A stretch of DNA of 41,814 nucleotides from Ramlibacter sp. GTDB taxonomy: Bacteria > Pseudomonadota > Gammaproteobacteria > Burkholderiales > Burkholderiaceae_C. A program made the position numbers and the translations under genes. The notes under the pieces were generated by a model. It ran no database searches and was not told where the DNA came from. It worked only from the letters and a program-made list of their open reading frames with translations. Location of the stretch: the NCBI GenBank assembly GCA_029237735.1, contig JAQZBU010000071.1, positions 1-41,814 of the forward strand, in the 5' to 3' direction. The stretch's first letter is position 1; each line of letters starts with the position of its first letter. This document shows, piece by piece, positions 40,902 to 41,814 of the stretch.

Positions 40902-41814
40902 ATGGAATCGAAGACCATCAGATTCATCCGCGGCGGGGAGCTAGTCTCGCTCGGCAATGTACCACCCGACCGCACGCTGCTGGAACTGCTGCGCGAGGAC
41001 CTGCTGCGGTGAAGGTGACTGCGGCGCGTGCACCGTCGTGCTGGGCGAGCTGGAGGGCGACGGCATTCGCTACCGCGCCATCAACAGCTGCATCCGCCTC
41101 GCGCACTCGATCGACGGCATGGCGTTGTGGACGGTGGAGGACCTCGCGGCCGACGACGGCACGCTGCACCCCGCGCAGGAGGCGATGGTGCAATGCCACG
41201 GCTCGCAATGCGGCTTCTGCACGCCGGGGTTCGTGATGAGCCTGTTCGGCATGTACCAGAACCATGTTTGTCACGGCCAGGAAATCAGCAGGGAACTGGC
41301 GCAAGAAGAGCTGTCCGGCAACCTGTGCCGCTGCACCGGCTTCCGCCCCATCCTCGACGCGGCGCGGAAGATGGCGGAGCTTCCCGTCGTGCGCGTCGAT
41401 GAGGCAGCCCTGCGCGCGCAACTGAAACGTCTCGCGACGGCCAGCACTGCGCAAGCCTGGTCGTACCTCGCGCCGAAGACATTGCCGGGGCTGCTGCTCG
41501 CGCGCGCCACCCACCCTGACGCACAGGTCGTCGCGGGCTGCACCGACGTGGGCTTGTGGGTGACGAAGATGCACATGCGGTTCGGCAAGGTGCTGGATGT
41601 GACGGCGGCGGAAGAACTCAAGCGCATCGAGCACTACGACAACCACATCGCCATCGGCGCTGCCGTGACACTCACTGACGCCTTCGATGCGCTGCTGGCC
41701 GATCGGCCGCAACTCAAGGCTTTCACCAACCGCTTCGCCGGCCTTCCGACGCGCAACTCGGGCACGCTGGGCGGCAACGTCGCCAACGGCTCGCCCATCG
41801 GCGATTCGATGCCG
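40902..41814 (+). pseudogene. xdhA: Xanthine dehydrogenase small subunit XdhA, short deletion with frameshift (partial)
   Basis: The 2Fe-2S/FAD subunit of xanthine dehydrogenase, running off the right edge. The first frame gives MESKTIRFIRGGELVSLGNV to LLELLREDLL, then a stop at 41010. The proper frame restarts at 41005: CGEGDCGACTVV with the first cluster cysteines, then GSQCGFCTPGFV and GNLCRCTGFRP for the second cluster, and the FAD-domain motifs VAGCTDVGLW and TRNSGTLGGNVANGSPIGDS. A stretch of about seven residues before CGEGDC is missing; a CTG repeat at the junction suggests deletion of about 23 bases. Without correction the enzyme would not be made. Confidence 0.8.

Overview
The window reads as chromosomal DNA of a GC-rich betaproteobacterium, most likely Burkholderiales and probably Comamonadaceae (Variovorax/Ramlibacter-like). 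The reasons are the uniform high GC, several TRAP and tripartite-style uptake clusters with IclR regulators and CoA-transferases, the BMP-type nucleoside ABC transporter next to a LysR gene and xanthine dehydrogenase, and short palindromic repeats of a kind common in that family. The genus is an inference and no marker gene is present. No rRNA, tRNA, CRISPR array or intact insertion sequence was seen.

Layout. 1-5.8 kb: a catabolic cluster. On the minus strand are two CaiB/BaiF-type CoA enzymes (one like alpha-methylacyl-CoA racemase) and a TRAP transporter (dctQ and partial dctM). Divergent from these are an MFS carrier and an IclR regulator. 5.8-8.6 kb: small KTSC and DUF6494 proteins, an APC amino-acid permease and an exported-looking SAM methyltransferase. 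8.6-15.5 kb: a complete suf operon on the minus strand (sufB-C-D-S-U-T), followed by an NsrR-like Rrf2 regulator and an FmdE-domain gene. A near-consensus NsrR-type operator overlaps the predicted sufB promoter, so the operon looks autoregulated by its own iron-sulfur or nitric-oxide sensor.

15.5-21 kb: an IclR regulator divergent from an operon with a type II dehydroquinase paralogue (two pocket residues replaced), a TRAP transporter and a QsuD-like quinate/shikimate dehydrogenase. This looks like uptake and oxidation of a quinate-like cyclitol acid. The TRAP binding protein carries an internal deletion with frameshift, and the large permease has lost its C-terminal helices. 21-34 kb is an accessory region: DUF899 protein, TPR-like/HTH protein, beta-propeller, small hypothetical proteins, lipase-like lipoprotein, PACE efflux pump, rhodanese, DUF6644/DUF6152 pair, a broken CadC-like regulator, hydrolase, exported deaminase, a broken DUF457 gene and a phospholipase-D-type synthase.

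34.2-34.9 kb: a mobile mystery protein A gene with a striking 16-bp inverted-repeat operator and only a remnant of its usual Fic-domain partner (protein B). 34.9-41.8 kb: a nucleoside/purine ABC transporter operon (BMP lipoprotein, two permeases, ATPase), then a LysR gene and divergent xdhA, both interrupted by short deletions.

The most unusual property of the window is the number of genes from 16.9 kb onward damaged by short internal deletions or a duplication (dctP, dctM, the CadC-like gene, DUF457, the Fic partner, lysR, xdhA). The first 16.4 kb appears intact. Either this lineage is losing accessory functions, or the assembly contains local collapses. Raw reads would decide.
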